From Larix kaempferi (Eukaryota > Streptophyta > Pinopsida > Pinales > Pinaceae), in NCBI GenBank assembly GCA_027924585.1, contig BSBM01000436.1:11694501-11758500 (forward strand): DNA of 64,000 bases, given 5' to 3'. A program made the position numbers and the translations under genes. Shown here piece by piece: positions 1-10,504 of the stretch (position 1 is its first letter; each line of letters begins with the position of its first letter). A model generated the notes under the pieces. It searched no databases. It had not been told where the DNA came from and saw only the letters and a list, made by a program, of their open reading frames with translations.

Positions 1-1040
1 CAAAGTTGTTTCCTAATGAAGAGATAGAGACTGCAACTAGTCCCATAAGGTTCTAGGTTGTTGAGGTATCATCGAGAAAAAGTATTTAGAGCTTGAACTC
101 AAGATTCAATAATTGTTGCTTAAGAAACTATGTTGGTTCAACTTCTGTTATTGGTAAATGAAAAATATTAAGTCTAGAGTAAACTTGTGGACCAGGTATT
201 CTATATTAAGAAGGGGCTCTTAATTTTTGGGCTCTTTATGACTCTTTGGACCACATACTTAGAATTTTAGTGTCATTTTACATTAATATTGTCAACTAGT
301 CACAACGACAATATGAACTAACTATTAATTAAAGTCATGTACGGTAGATATTTAGTATTTAGATTATTGTGTTACCCACCCCTCTTGTGAAATCAATTTA
401 CAAGGATCGGGGAACATGGATAATCCTTTATATTTGTTTTCTTGGACGAAATACATAATCATCGTGGGAGAACCGAGACATGAAATATTTTGAATGGTTA
501 TATTGACCTTGCATGATACACGATAAACTATATGCACAACGTGGATTATATTTGAATCCCATTCACACTCGCAACTTCCATAGACAATGTTGTTTGTTGA
601 AACTATTTATGGTTTCCTTGTCTTAGGAATGAATCAATAAGATATTATGTTGTTAAATGACAATTATTTGAGTTGATAAAATTACCTTTGGAAATCCCGT
701 GCTATGTGTTGGAGGAAAATTAAGGGGTATTTTCTTTCCTCTTCTCAATTTTGTTTACTAATTAAAAGATTGAGACTATAGCTAATCCCATAAGGTTTTG
801 GGTTGTCTATATATCGTAAAGAGAAACAATATGTTAGGCTTTAACTCAAGATTCATTACTTGTTTCCTTAAGGGCACTATATCAATTCAACTTCTATTAT
901 TGGTAAATGGAGAATTTTTAAAATTATTAAGTCTAGAGTAAAATTATGGACTGTTTATTCTTTATTAAGAAGGGGCTCTTAATTTTTGATCCCTTACAAT
1001 TCTTTGGTCCACATACTTTGAATTTTAGTGTCATTTTATG
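1..1040. repeat. Diverged direct duplication, about 275 bp per copy
   Basis: Two similar stretches lie at about 5-279 and 749-1039 in the same orientation. Shared landmarks include CCCATAAGGTT, AACTCAAGATTCA, TTATTGGTAAATG, AAGTCTAGAGTAAA, AAGAAGGGGCTCTTAATTTT and ATTTTAGTGTCATTTTA in the same order. Divergence is substantial, with many substitutions and small indels. The 470 bp between them show no coding capacity. They may be remnants of terminal repeats of an old element, or an old tandem duplication; no clean TG...CA ends were found. Confidence 0.6.
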
Positions 1041-2925
1041 GATTTGGTGTTTAATCAATTTACTTAGTTTGGTGTTGAACACATTCTTGTAGGAGTCACT
1101 CTTATAATCCACATTCTTAGCTACTCATATGTCGGGGCTTTTGGAGCTCTGATTGGACTATTTCCACCCTTAAAATAAGCCATTGCTTGCTATATACATT
1201 TTGGATACAAAGTCAAACATATAAAATGAACCTTTTAATTCTAAAGTTGCATGATTATCTAAATTTGCACATCACTCCATCTTATCCATAGTGGGGATTT
1301 TGAATCCACATATACACAAACAAACTTTAATCTTGAAGTGTCATGTGTTGTGGATTTGCAAATGACTTAATGGTTGATTTAGAAAATGGATTCAAAGCAT
1401 CCATTGGGAGGGTTTTCACTCGAGTATTCTAGTTAGTAGTAGTTCAATCACTTTCACTAGACCACACTAACATATTAAATAAAATAAAAAATAATTCATA
1501 TTTTGTAATTTATTTTCCATTTTATTTTATTACCATAACATAGATACACATAGGCATGGATATCTCCCCAACGTGGTTGTAAAGCAATTGTGTTACTTTC
1601 CAAACATGTGTATAGTTCCCAAGAACCATCATTGTTCTAGTATTCTTTGATCCATCTCGTGTGTAGAACAATTAATGTTTTTTGGACATTGAACATGATC
1701 ACTAATAACAATCAATCTACTAAAAAGTTTTTTTGGATGCAATGACACTCTTCAAGCATTCAAAGGGTACTTCTTATGCATGTAGATAAGATTGCTTTCT
1801 TTTCTTTTCTTTTATATATATATAGTTTAGAAAATGGTCGTTCACCTAAGACTACAATGCATTTTGTTGATGTGTATCATCCATCTAGTTCTGCTATCAG
1901 CCTACCCTGGACAACACAAACTATTACTTGTTTACTAAAGGTGGTACCGTGTTGAAGGTGATCGAGGAAGGAGATTTGATGGGATTGGAGATTGTGAAGG
2001 TTCTTATTGAGAAAAAAACAAAGTTGCGATCAATAAATATGAAGTAAACATAGTTGAAAACAAGGCCCTTAATTGGTTGTAGACAATGAATAGTCTATAT
2101 CTATCTCCCGGGTCTTATTGACGAGGATTACAGAGCACATCAACTTCCTATCTCAAATTCATGGTGAGTATATTCATAAGTATAGTTTGCTACCAAAGGA
2201 TAAGCAAAGGTGTCTAGGTACCAGGAAAGCAATGGTATAATAAAATCCTGGTATAATAAAATAAAATAGAAAAAAAAAGTAATGTTATATATCTATTTTT
2301 TATTCTTACTATAAAAATTACACTAATTTTACTCCATACCCAAGGTATACTACATAATTAACCTACACTAAGACATTCATCAATATGTGAGAGGGGTATT
2401 TTGTCACTATTTTCTATCTAAAAGAGAGGATTATTACCATGTTGATGGTATGATGCAAATCTATGGTAGATGCATGGTCATTTCCTATTGTGTCTACCAA
2501 ATTTACTATAAGCATAATCTCAGGCATGGTCATTCATTTTGCAACAGTTCCTATGGTAATGAATTATATAAGCAACAAATCAAATGAATCAACATAAATA
2601 AAATGTTTGCGTATTGAGATATTTGACTCCTTTGGATGAAAAACTGTATTGTCGGTGTTTCTTTTTACATGATCATGCTCTTTAGGAAAACATGTTATCC
2701 CATTTTGCATCTTTTCTTCATCATTTTCTTACAAACTTGACATGTCTTATTTTTCCTTCGCTATATTCTTCAGTATTGGGAAGAATGCACGTTGTTTTTG
2801 CAATGTATTAACTAGCATACCCCTTAAGTGGGGAAATGAAACGCAGAAGATAACTTTGATATGTTGCGAAAATGAGCAAAAGTTAAGTGCATGTAGATAA
2901 TATAAGTTTATGCGTTGAAAACAAT
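1041..2925. other. AT-rich intergenic DNA without recognisable gene
   Basis: No open frame here resembles a known protein, and the short frames present have no domain-like composition. A TA-dinucleotide run occurs near 1813-1825 and an AT-rich block at 2235-2345. A stretch at about 1900-2220 reads like degraded coding sequence, but I could not assign it. Confidence 0.5.
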
Positions 2926-2942
2926 TCTAGTGAATCTATGGT

Positions 2943-3181
2943 CAAGTTCCATTGGTGCGGTCGGTATTTAAGGGGTTCCATTTTTTAAGTGGCCCAGGGT
3001 TTGAAACTCGGCGGTAGTGGGAGGAGACACCAAAAAAATGCAACCATGTTAAGGGTTGGTGTGGCCCAGGTCGGGTGCAATCCACAGGTGATTTTGATGG
3101 CTTAGATGCCCTTGGGTCGTGGTTTCTTAGACCATATGCCACTCCCGCAAGGTAGGTATATTCTTGCAAACAAAAAAAACG
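2943..3181 (+). mobile_element. SINE-like retroposon
   Basis: A segment of about 239 bp is flanked by a perfect 17-bp direct repeat, tctagtgaatctatggt, at 2926-2942 and 3182-3198. It ends in an A-rich tail (AAACAAAAAAAAC) just before the right-hand repeat. Near the 5' end, GGTTTGAAACTC (about 2998) resembles the RNA polymerase III B box, and TGGTGCGGTCGG upstream resembles an A box. Long target duplications, a 3' A tail and an internal promoter are the hallmarks of a tRNA-related SINE moved by LINE machinery. The family could not be named. Confidence 0.72.
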
Positions 3182-3469
3182 TCTAGTGAATCTATGGTAG
3201 GCATGGTAGTCAATGAAATTTAAAGGAAAACTCTAGTGCAAGTACTAATAAGCAATAAATAGAAACCCATATAACCAATGGCAAGGAAAATGAAATGTAT
3301 ATTAATATGTCATACGAGACAGTATACATATGTGAGTAAAATGATAAAGGGGTAGGTAGTTATCAAGTTTGACTCTAATTATATTGGAAATCAATCTTGG
3401 TATTTTCATTTGGTAGGGGGAATGCAGGGATTGAGGGTTGCAATTTTAATTGTGAAAGGGACAGAGAAT

Positions 3470-5122
3470 GAAGGTGCACCTCTTTCTTTTTTTGAAGTGT
3501 GACATATGATTCAGTGTCTTTCATCTTTGCATAATGATTGAAGGAGAACAATGGTGCAATTCACATTCCTTCTAATGTTGTAGTGAGTGACATTGTCGTG
3601 AAGGTCAAACCTTGAAGTTCATTGTTACCAATGTCAATGGCTGGCCTTGTAAATGTCAATCTCTGGGATTTATGGATAGTCAATGACCAAGCCATATAGA
3701 GGGGATTTGTTTCTTGTTACTTTTATTTATGGATGGAATTGGTATGTGCTTTGGTTGAGATTGGTCCCATGGAGAGCCAATGTATTTAGGTTGGAAACTT
3801 AGGAGGGCTATATCTAGGTGTGTATACAATTTGTATGACCACTCCAAGTGCACCATTTACTAGGCTTGATTGGACCCATAAATTGAAAATTAGCATTACT
3901 CATTGCCCCACACATAGAAATATTTCTTTTTCTAGTTGATGGTCATCATCTTGTTGTGTATATGGACCATTGGTGAAATCTCTGAAAAATCGTACAATAG
4001 GAATAGCCAATGCTTGGAGCATGTATTTTTTATGATTGTTTACAAGAATGTTCATTGCAAAGAGATGGATTTTTGTGTCAAAGTTTGAACGTCGCTCTAT
4101 TGACAATAATATATTAGTCCTATATTGGAGGAGGCTCTAGTCTTCCAAGGTTGGTGTAACATTGTGTATGTTTGTCAATAGCTTCCAAAAAAAAAAATGG
4201 GTGGCATTATTGCCCCTTTGACAAAGCACTGTTTCCAAAATGATAACAGTGGTAAAGTCTATCCACAAACACTTCCCTATAGTTGCTCCTACATATAGAG
4301 TTTTGTGCATCACAGGGGGAAGTTGGCCCAAATCATCAACAATATTTATTAAAAGGTTGTTGAATGAATAATTGTTTTGTTCTAGAAACATTCACGCTAG
4401 AGACTCTCAATCTACATAAGAAATTTAGGCCTTATGAATCTTATCTCATTAATGAGAATGTATTGAATATGTTTAATATTTTCTTGGAACACTGATAGGG
4501 CATGTACCTATAAAGGAGTCATGTCCTTTATAGGAATACAGAGCCATTCATGTATAGTGGTTGCATGTATGTTAAACATTTCAATTATAGTAGGGGTGAG
4601 AATTAGCAGAGGGATATGTCCATAGGTTGCTTGAGCAAATGGTGCTTTGTATGGTGCTTATAAGGTAGGATTTATGTATGCCTACAATTCCTTGGATGAT
4701 CATCCTCAATGGATATTTAGTTACTTGTACTTGTGGATGTTATAGGACTATGTCAAATGCAAGTTGTTGATTGTGAGATAATGCATTTGTGGAAGTAGGC
4801 AGGGGAGTGTTATCTTGTATTACTTCCCCACTCTTTTGGTTGTAGTTAATGTAGTTTGGTGTAGTCTCCAATGTATATGTTCATACTTCTGGATGATCCC
4901 ATGTATGGTTGGTGTCAAAATCTGGAAGGCCAAGCATGTCAAGCTCATTGATCTGGATCTTTCCTGTAGGGATTAATCTTGACAAAACTTGCCATTCATT
5001 CATATCCACGCCAGAATGTATGTTATGATTGGTATCCTCATCTCCATATGTTGTCTCATCAGGAGTGGGTGCAAGGATGATATCAGCATGCCATGCACAT
5101 TAGGTACTTCCTATGTGCCCCT
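3470..5122 (-). pseudogene. Helitron-type (PIF1-like) helicase pseudogene, truncated by element F
   Basis: Translating the minus strand in several frames gives a series of helicase segments in the correct order. From about 5060 downward: a preceding segment with NEWQVLSRLIPTGKIQ; LAFDIV; a decayed Walker A reading GIVGIHKSYLI; AFNI-like and TIHEWLCIPIKDMTPL; a decayed Walker B region around INEIRFIRPKFL; DLGQLPPVM (about 4310-4340); TTVIILETVLCQRGN; FTNGPYTQQDDD; and a C-terminal AL-TIH-like motif region. This is the domain order of the helicase part of plant Helitron Rep-helicases. Many frameshifts and stops are present. The 5' part ends exactly where the LTR of element F begins, so F inserted into this gene. 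It could also be a host PIF1-like gene, but the preceding segment favours Helitron. Confidence 0.75.
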
Positions 5123-5885
5123 TGTAGCTAGGGTTTTCACCCTAGCTTGTGCAAATGAGCACCTACTAAGGAGAAGGGCCTCCTTAGTAGCAGTTCAGTA
5201 AAACAGTAAAATTTGACAGTAAAACAAAGTAAAATCTAAGCTAACATGTGCATCAATAGAAAATAAAAAGACAATAATATAATGGGAATTTTTCTTTTGT
5301 ATTAAAAATGAGAACAAAGTTATATTTACCTCAAATATGGAGGTTGGTGGAGCTCTTGTAGTAGTCCATGAGGGCTGCTTCCGTGCTCCAATGGATTCCT
5401 TCTCCTTCTCCAAGGTGCTTGGATGGTGGGCCAAAAGGGGCACTCAAATGGGAAAACTAACTCTAATGGTGAACTAGGGTTTCAAGAGTGATTTTGGCAA
5501 AGTGAGGATAGGATAGATTGTGGATATCAAATGGGGAGCCTCCATCACCTATTTATAGGTTTTTTAGTGTTAGAGTGTTGACCCATGGTTTTGGGCACCA
5601 TATGGTTTAGGTCAATTGTTTTAGGGTTTTTGCTTCCTTTTTCTCTCTTTTTCCTCTTTTTTATTCCCTTTTATTTGATTTTTGGGAATTTAGGGCCCTT
5701 TTAGAGGGTTTTTGCTATTTTTTGAGGAAATTTAAATTATTTTTTGGGGGAAAAGGGATTTTTTGGCCTTTTGGTGGCTTTTTAATAGTTTTTTGAGGTT
5801 TTGGAGGCAAGGATGGTGGGAAAAATAGACAAATGAGTCATGTGGTGAGGGAGATGAGGTAATGAGCACTTTTTGGGTGTTAACA
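5123..5885 (-). repeat. 3' LTR of element F
   Basis: On the minus strand the LTR begins TGTTAACACCCAAAAAGTGC at 5885 and ends ...CTAGCTACA at 5123, so it has TG...CA ends. It is about 763 bp long. A second copy of the family, with TG...CA ends and 747 bp, is present at 56319-57065 (element H). Immediately upstream on the minus strand, at 5886-5900, is a polypurine tract, CAGGGGGCAATC, comparable to TTTAGGGGGCATC before the 3' LTR of element E. Confidence 0.85.
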
Positions 5886-7123
5886 GATTGCCCCCTGATG
5901 TGTGAGGGCAGGAGCTCATCGTATGGACGATAGAAATCATAGGTCTTTTATGGTTTTCCAGGGGCATGGAGAAAAGAAGAAACGAACTAGAGACCAGAAC
6001 AATGGTCCCGAAGCAAGTGCAAAAACTAAAAATACATGACCTCAACAATGAATGAGGCATAATCTCAATATATGGGCGAGGCGGGCATACCCATGCTCGT
6101 ATCAAGATATATAAAATAAAAATGAGGCCCAAAAAGGGGACCTGGAAGATACATGGAGAACGACTGTGTACATCATAAAGGTCCAGAGGGGACACAAATA
6201 TGGGACATACTGCCGGTCTGAGCATGTCTGAGCTGAAGAACTGATACACTGGAATAATAATAGTGTTACTAAATGTGGTACTAGAGGAACTGATGAGTTG
6301 TTGGATCATAATGACGGGGAGTCATACCCTCAATGGTACATTGGACTGTAGCTATACTAGGTACTCAAGGAAGCAGCTGAGTGGGTGGCCTCCGAATACC
6401 ATCGCCAGTGCAACCCGGATATCCCTGGGAACATATACTTGGGTGTTCCAAAGTGACTCACCAATGTGCTGGAGTCGAGGGAGGTTTGGGGTCTTCAAAA
6501 AATAGCTGAAAGGACTAATACCCTATATGAGTCTCAACGATGCGATCAAGGTGTTGACGTCGAGCATGTGAGAAACAATCATTTAGAGAGGCACTGAGGA
6601 CTCCTTTCGAAATGATCCATAGACACTCACCACTAATGGTGATGAGTCCAAGGAACAGGGACCTCTAGGTCTATCCTCTGGAATAGATGGGCTATCATCG
6701 ACAAAGGGAGACCTACAACTAGCAAGGAAATGATGTTTCCTTGATAGGAGCACGAGGTGGATAACCAAGAGGTGACAGGACTAGACGTGTAATTGACATA
6801 CTATGAGGGTAGGGAACATGAGTCGGTGGGAGGGGGGACTCAAACTTCCTTTGTTCAGAGTATGATGGCGGGGATGATCGGGAAGCATATGAAACTGATT
6901 GGTGGGAAGGGGATCATAGCTTTAAGGGACTAGGGTTTGTGACTGGAATGAGGGATACTCAAGTTGGTGTAGGATGGCAGGAGACTCTGAGGGGGGTATA
7001 TCACAGAATACTCTAAACAAAGGCAACCTTATGGGGGGTGCTGCCGAGATGATTGATCATGGTGTCAAGAGGCATCGGTGGGGGATTCTTCATGGTTTAA
7101 GGAGCTGGAAGAAGTGTGCTCAA

Positions 7124-7325
7124 AATGGTACTATCATGTGGATTTATACGAGCCCAAGACAGTTCATGCTTGTGATTGCTTTCAATTTTAAGGAGTCTGA
7201 AAGCAATAAGAAGACTCTGAAATAATGGAATGGTACCGTCGTGTGGATTTGTACGAGCCCAGGACGGTGCATGCTCGTGGTTGCTTTCAATTTTTAGAGA
7301 GTCTGAAAGCAATAAGAAGACTCCA
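7124..7325. repeat. Tandem duplication, period about 106 bp
   Basis: Units at 7124-7221 and 7230-7325 share AATGGTAC, GTGTGGATTT, ACGAGCCCA, TGATTGCTTTCAATTTT or its variant, and TCTGAAAGCAATAAGAAGACT. They differ by a few substitutions. The repeat lies in the 3' noncoding region of element F. Confidence 0.85.
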
Positions 7326-7882
7326 GGGGGGGTTTTTTGGTGTGTTAGTCTCCAAGGCCTGAAAAAGCATAAAAGGATGCAATGAAGAACTCTTCTAGTC
7401 GGTGTGACTAGAGTATTCATTTTTCATAATTAGTCTACCAGGTCCGGAAAAGGGTTAAACTTATACCAGATAGATGCCCTTTCAGTTACTTTAACGAGCA
7501 TGAAAGGAAGAAAGATTGCTCTGCGATCTTTTCATTCTTTTAGGAGTCAGAAAAGAGCTTAACATAAACTCCCTAAGTGCCTTTTTCGTAAAGGACTTGT
7601 CCGGCCCGAAAAAGGGATAAAACTATATCGAACAAAAGGAATGGCAAAGCAAGGAGAGAGTGTTCAATCAAGGGACAGCGATGAGAACCAAGAATGAGGG
7701 TTGGGGGGGAACACTGGTGCACCTCCTTGTGGGATGATGAATGGTGGCAAAATAACGAAATAATTGCAATATGGATGGAGTGAATGGCTCATGTATAAAT
7801 GTGTAACAGTTCGATGGTAGTCGATGTGGTGCGCAAATCGAGGCAGCAAGGTGTCAGGACACAATGTTGAAGTTGTTTCTAG

Positions 7883-8184
7883 TGAGAGCGATAAATGATC
7901 TCAAGCAGCATCACAAGCACAGAAAACTTAATCCGGTGATATAAAAAGCATCAAAAATTAATAACGGCCTAGGTGGCGCGCATAACGAGATGACTAGGGG
8001 CTGGTGCAAAATGCCCAAAAAATTTGGCGTTGAGAGTGAGAAATGATCTCAAGCATCATCATGGACTCGAAAAAATGAATCCGATGGTATAAGGAATGCT
8101 AAAAACTGACAACGGCTGATGTGGCACACAAATCGAGATGGCGAGGTGCATGGAAAAAAAGATTCCAAAAAAAAGGGGTTTGGA
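7883..8184. repeat. Tandem duplication, period about 148 bp
   Basis: Unit 1 (7883-8030) and unit 2 (8031-8184) both begin TGAGAG, followed by AAATGATCTCAAGCA, and share AATCCG, GGTATAA or GATATAA, ACGGC, GGTGG or TGTGG, and GAGATG in the same order. The units are clearly diverged. The repeat lies in the 3' noncoding region of element F upstream of the PMD gene. Confidence 0.75.
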
Positions 8185-8308
8185 GAAAATGAGAAATCGA
8201 GTCAACCATTCTGAAGGTGTCGTCGTTATGATTACATTGGTGGAAACGGTTTGAAAAATGGACTCCATATGGATCCAAAATGGTCGAATCAATAAAAAGT
8301 CAACTGTC

Positions 8309-8316
8309 TATAAATA
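8309..8316 (+). promoter_or_regulatory. TATA-like box upstream of the PMD gene in F
   Basis: TATAAATA lies on the plus strand about 520 bp before the proposed PMD start at 8831. Element E has a TATATAAGG-like motif at a similar distance from its own PMD start. This is a motif match only; no transcription evidence is available. Confidence 0.35.
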
Positions 8317-8574
8317 ATAAGTGGACCCATAATGCCAAGTGTCATTTGTGCAGTTGACTTAGATAGGAGAGTGTGGTGGGCCAGAGCAGATTTGGCATTT
8401 CTTGACGATTGGACCAGTCGATTTCATTTCCATGAGTTACAGGTATTTCACTGAACTCATACCTTTAAATTTTTCCTTGATTCAGGTGGGTAGTGGGTCC
8501 TCAGGGAGGGTGGTATGGTCCACGAGGGGTGTGGATCGCGGGTTTCAAGGTGATGGCCACGGTCATGGATCATG

Positions 8575-8790
8575 ATTGTGGCCTCCATAGCCACGATCCA
8601 AGATTGTGACAATGGCCTGGACAGCCGCGATCTGCGGCCGCGGCTATGGCCTGGACAGCTGCGATCTGCGACCGTGGTTGTGGCCCCCACATGCGCGATC
8701 TTTGATCGCGGCTGTAGTCCCGATAGCCGCGATTTGGGATCGAAACATTGGGCCCCACAGCCGCGATCTAGATCGGGATTGTGGAGTCAT
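8575..8790 (+). repeat. GC-rich minisatellite-like block before the PMD gene
   Basis: The motif GCCGCGATCTG or close variants (GCTGCGATCTG, GCGCGATCTTTGATCGCGGC, GCCGCGATTTGGGATCG) recurs every 40-50 bp, alternating with GGCTATGGCCTGGACAG and GTGGCCCC. The block is open in the PMD reading frame from 8606 but has no PMD similarity. It is much more GC-rich than its neighbours. I take it as 5' leader or a low-complexity N-terminal extension. Confidence 0.65.
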
Positions 8791-8830
8791 ACCGGGGAGG
8801 AGGGATGATGGTTTATTTGATGATGATCTG

Positions 8831-9878
8831 ATGAGTTTTCGTTTTGGTATTAATAGGATGCTGAGAGTACTATGGCGAGAGTGCGAGAAACCTGAAGATC
8901 TCATGGAGTACATACGGGATGATCGACATGTCCGGGGGACCTTAGGGATGTGCGGGCTGTTGAAGTTCACACAAGTGCCAATGATGCGTTCAGCAGCACT
9001 ACTGCTGAACAGGTTGGTGGGCTTCTGGGAGCCCGATATACAGGCCTTCATGGTGCAGGGGGAGAGACTGGAGCTCACCCTGGAAGATGTATACTTTTTG
9101 ACGGGGCTGCATTGTTTGGGTAGGGTGGCGAATACTCAGCCACAAAGGTCCACAGATGTGGACATGGAGGAGATGCTGGATCGGTACTACCTCCCTACAG
9201 CAGAAGTGCATAAGAATGCACTTCTGATTTGTGACTTAAAGGAGCCATCAGTTCGGGCGATTGCAGTATGTGTGGTCCGAGTGTTGGGGTCACAAGGTCC
9301 CAACCAGGTGTTGAGGGGATAGATGCAGTTGATAGAGTGGGTATAATAGGTGACCTTCTTTGCTTAGGGCCAGATATTCCTCACCTATGTTCAGCGGGAG
9401 CTGAGCTCGGTGAAGGTATCTGGCAAGGGGTTTTGCTATGGGTCATTTTTGTGTGCTTTCTTCATGGAGTGGGTTCTGATGCTGTGGCTGCGAGTGTCGA
9501 TCCGGGCTGGGGGGTTGAGGGAGCCGCAGATGGTGCGGTGGGGTCAGATGATGCGCCGGTGGGGTGGTGGGGCAGTATTTTATGCAGGAGCTCTATTTGC
9601 AGTGGTTGCAGATGCCGCTGGTGTTTGATGACTACTCGTATCGCAAGATGGACTACCGGGGAGATCCAAAGGCACCATGACCTCCAGGGCAGGCTTGGGG
9701 CCCAGATGGTATGTATCCAACTTCGTGATTTTTGGTTTTATGTTAGATTGGTTGCTAGAGATATATATGATGATCCTGACTATTGGTGATGTGGTTTGAT
9801 GTAGATAGGGGACCGCGGCCACCACCGGGGCATAGGGAGCATAGGGGGCACATAGCGTTGCCAGCCTTTCCAGACCGG
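8831..9878 (+). pseudogene. PMD (plant mobile domain) gene carried antisense by element F, 5' part
   Basis: Starting at ATG 8831 (an earlier in-frame ATG is at 8606), the product contains VLWRECEKPEDLMEYI, CGLLKF, GFWEPDIQAFMVQGERLEL and TLEDVYFLTGL. This pattern is typical of the plant mobile domain, formerly called the aminotransferase-like domain, known from MAIN/MAIL host proteins and from some MULE and Gypsy transposons. The frame continues after a stop at 9320 through further stops near 9344 and 9365, then FGSFLCAFF-like and RRWGGGAVFY segments. A frameshift near 9625 leads to FDDYSYRKMDYRGDP. Exon 1 ends at 9708, intron 9709-9804 follows, and exon 2 runs to 9878, where element A is inserted. 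The gene lies antisense to its host element F and is homologous to the antisense PMD gene of E. The function is unknown; it is now broken. Confidence 0.8.
9709..9804 (+). other. Putative intron in the PMD gene of F (96 bp, phase 1)
   Basis: The upstream exon ends ...CCAGATG, followed by GTATGTATCC. The intron is T- and A-rich and ends TTTGATGTAG before ATAGGGGACCG. Splicing joins G with AT to give a GAT codon, so the protein would read WGPD then DRGPRP. The homologous gene in E has an intron at the same place and phase, before DRGPQRP. Position, GT-AG ends and restored frame support it. Confidence 0.75.
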
Positions 9879-10162
9879 TGTTGATGTAATTGTAACTTTG
9901 GAATGTATTTCACATATATGTATATTGTATTCCTATAGAGATGTTATTATTCCTCTATACGGAAGTGTCATCATTTATATTGTACGTGTTATAACTTATA
10001 CTTTATGGGTTATTAGACCACCTTGGTGGGGTCGGCCCTGTATAAGTCATGTGGGTCAAAGGGTTATTAGACCACCCTATTGGGGGTCGGCCCCGTCAGC
10101 ATTATGTTATGTGGCTAAGTTAAGGCCGACCTAGTAAAGGTTGTTAGGAAAGTCAAGTCAAG

Positions 10163-10170
10163 TATAAATA
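10163..10170 (+). promoter_or_regulatory. TATA box of the A LTR promoter
   Basis: TATAAATA inside the LTR is conserved in all six LTRs of this family in the window, for example 47959-47966 and, on the minus strand, 46792-46799 and 61223-61230. It sits where the U3/R boundary of a Copia LTR is expected. Confidence 0.7.
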
Positions 10171-10190
10171 GAGTGCGGGAGGCACTCTAT
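10168..10190 (+). promoter_or_regulatory. Perfect inverted repeat overlapping the TATA box
   Basis: ATAGAGTGC (10168-10176) and GCACTCTAT (10182-10190) are exact reverse complements around the spacer GGGAG. In B the equivalent site reads AGAGAG-TGTGT-CTCTCT on the element strand, a different sequence that still pairs. It could form a hairpin at the start of the element RNA. Confidence 0.6.
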
Positions 10191-10492
10191 TTGATCATTC
10201 ACTTTCTCTCATATACTCTCATTGGAGAGTGGCGCACTTGTGTAGGAGGAGAAGTTGCTGCTAGGAGAAGACTATCTCTTATGATTGGGTTGTATAATTT
10301 CTCTATCTATCTCTGAGGAAGTTGTGGGTTTTTTCACCTTTATGGTTTTCCCCAATGAAACTCTGTGTGTCTATTGTCTCTTGTGTGCTTGCATTATTAT
10401 GTCCATGATTGATATGTTGTAGACATGCTATACATGTTGTTCTCTCAGTTAAGATCCTAGATCAGATTGAAGTAAATTCTGAAAAACTAACA

Positions 10493-10504
10493 TGGTATCA
10501 GAGC
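10493..10504 (+). other. Primer binding site of element A
   Basis: TGGTATCAGAGC directly follows the LTR. It is the classical Copia site complementary to the 3' end of initiator methionine tRNA. Confidence 0.92.

Larger units (their letters stand above)
5886..8308. other. 3' noncoding region of element F
   Basis: This stretch separates the PMD gene from the 3' LTR. No protein similarity was recognised on either strand. It contains two tandem duplications, listed separately, and scattered motifs of the form GAAAAAGGG or TTTTTCG. The corresponding region of element E (35650-37581) has a similar scatter of GAAAAAG motifs. It forms the upstream region of the plus-strand PMD gene, so it may carry that gene's control sequences. 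Confidence 0.6.
9879..10492 (+). repeat. 5' LTR of element A
   Basis: It is 614 bp long and runs from TGTTGATGTAATTGTAAC to GAAAAACTAACA. Two internal near-copies of GGGTTATTAGACCACC...GGGGTCGGCCC lie around 10009-10095. A TATA box is at 10163. By eye it differs from the 3' LTR by roughly 4 percent. The B and G LTRs belong to the same family. Confidence 0.93.

Noticed and set aside
2942-3169. Minus-strand open frame of 75 codons
   Set aside because: It lies wholly within the SINE and has no protein-like features; the SINE explains the segment.
5782-6309. Minus-strand frame of 175 codons across the F 3' LTR boundary
   Set aside because: It spans the LTR edge and purine tract and has no recognisable similarity; probably chance in pyrimidine-rich DNA.
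8457-9078. Minus-strand frames over the start of the PMD gene
   Set aside because: They are shadows of the plus-strand PMD frame and the GC-rich repeat; no domain similarity.
10493-10504. Functional tRNA gene
   Set aside because: The tRNA-like match is the 12-base primer site only; no cloverleaf surrounds it.
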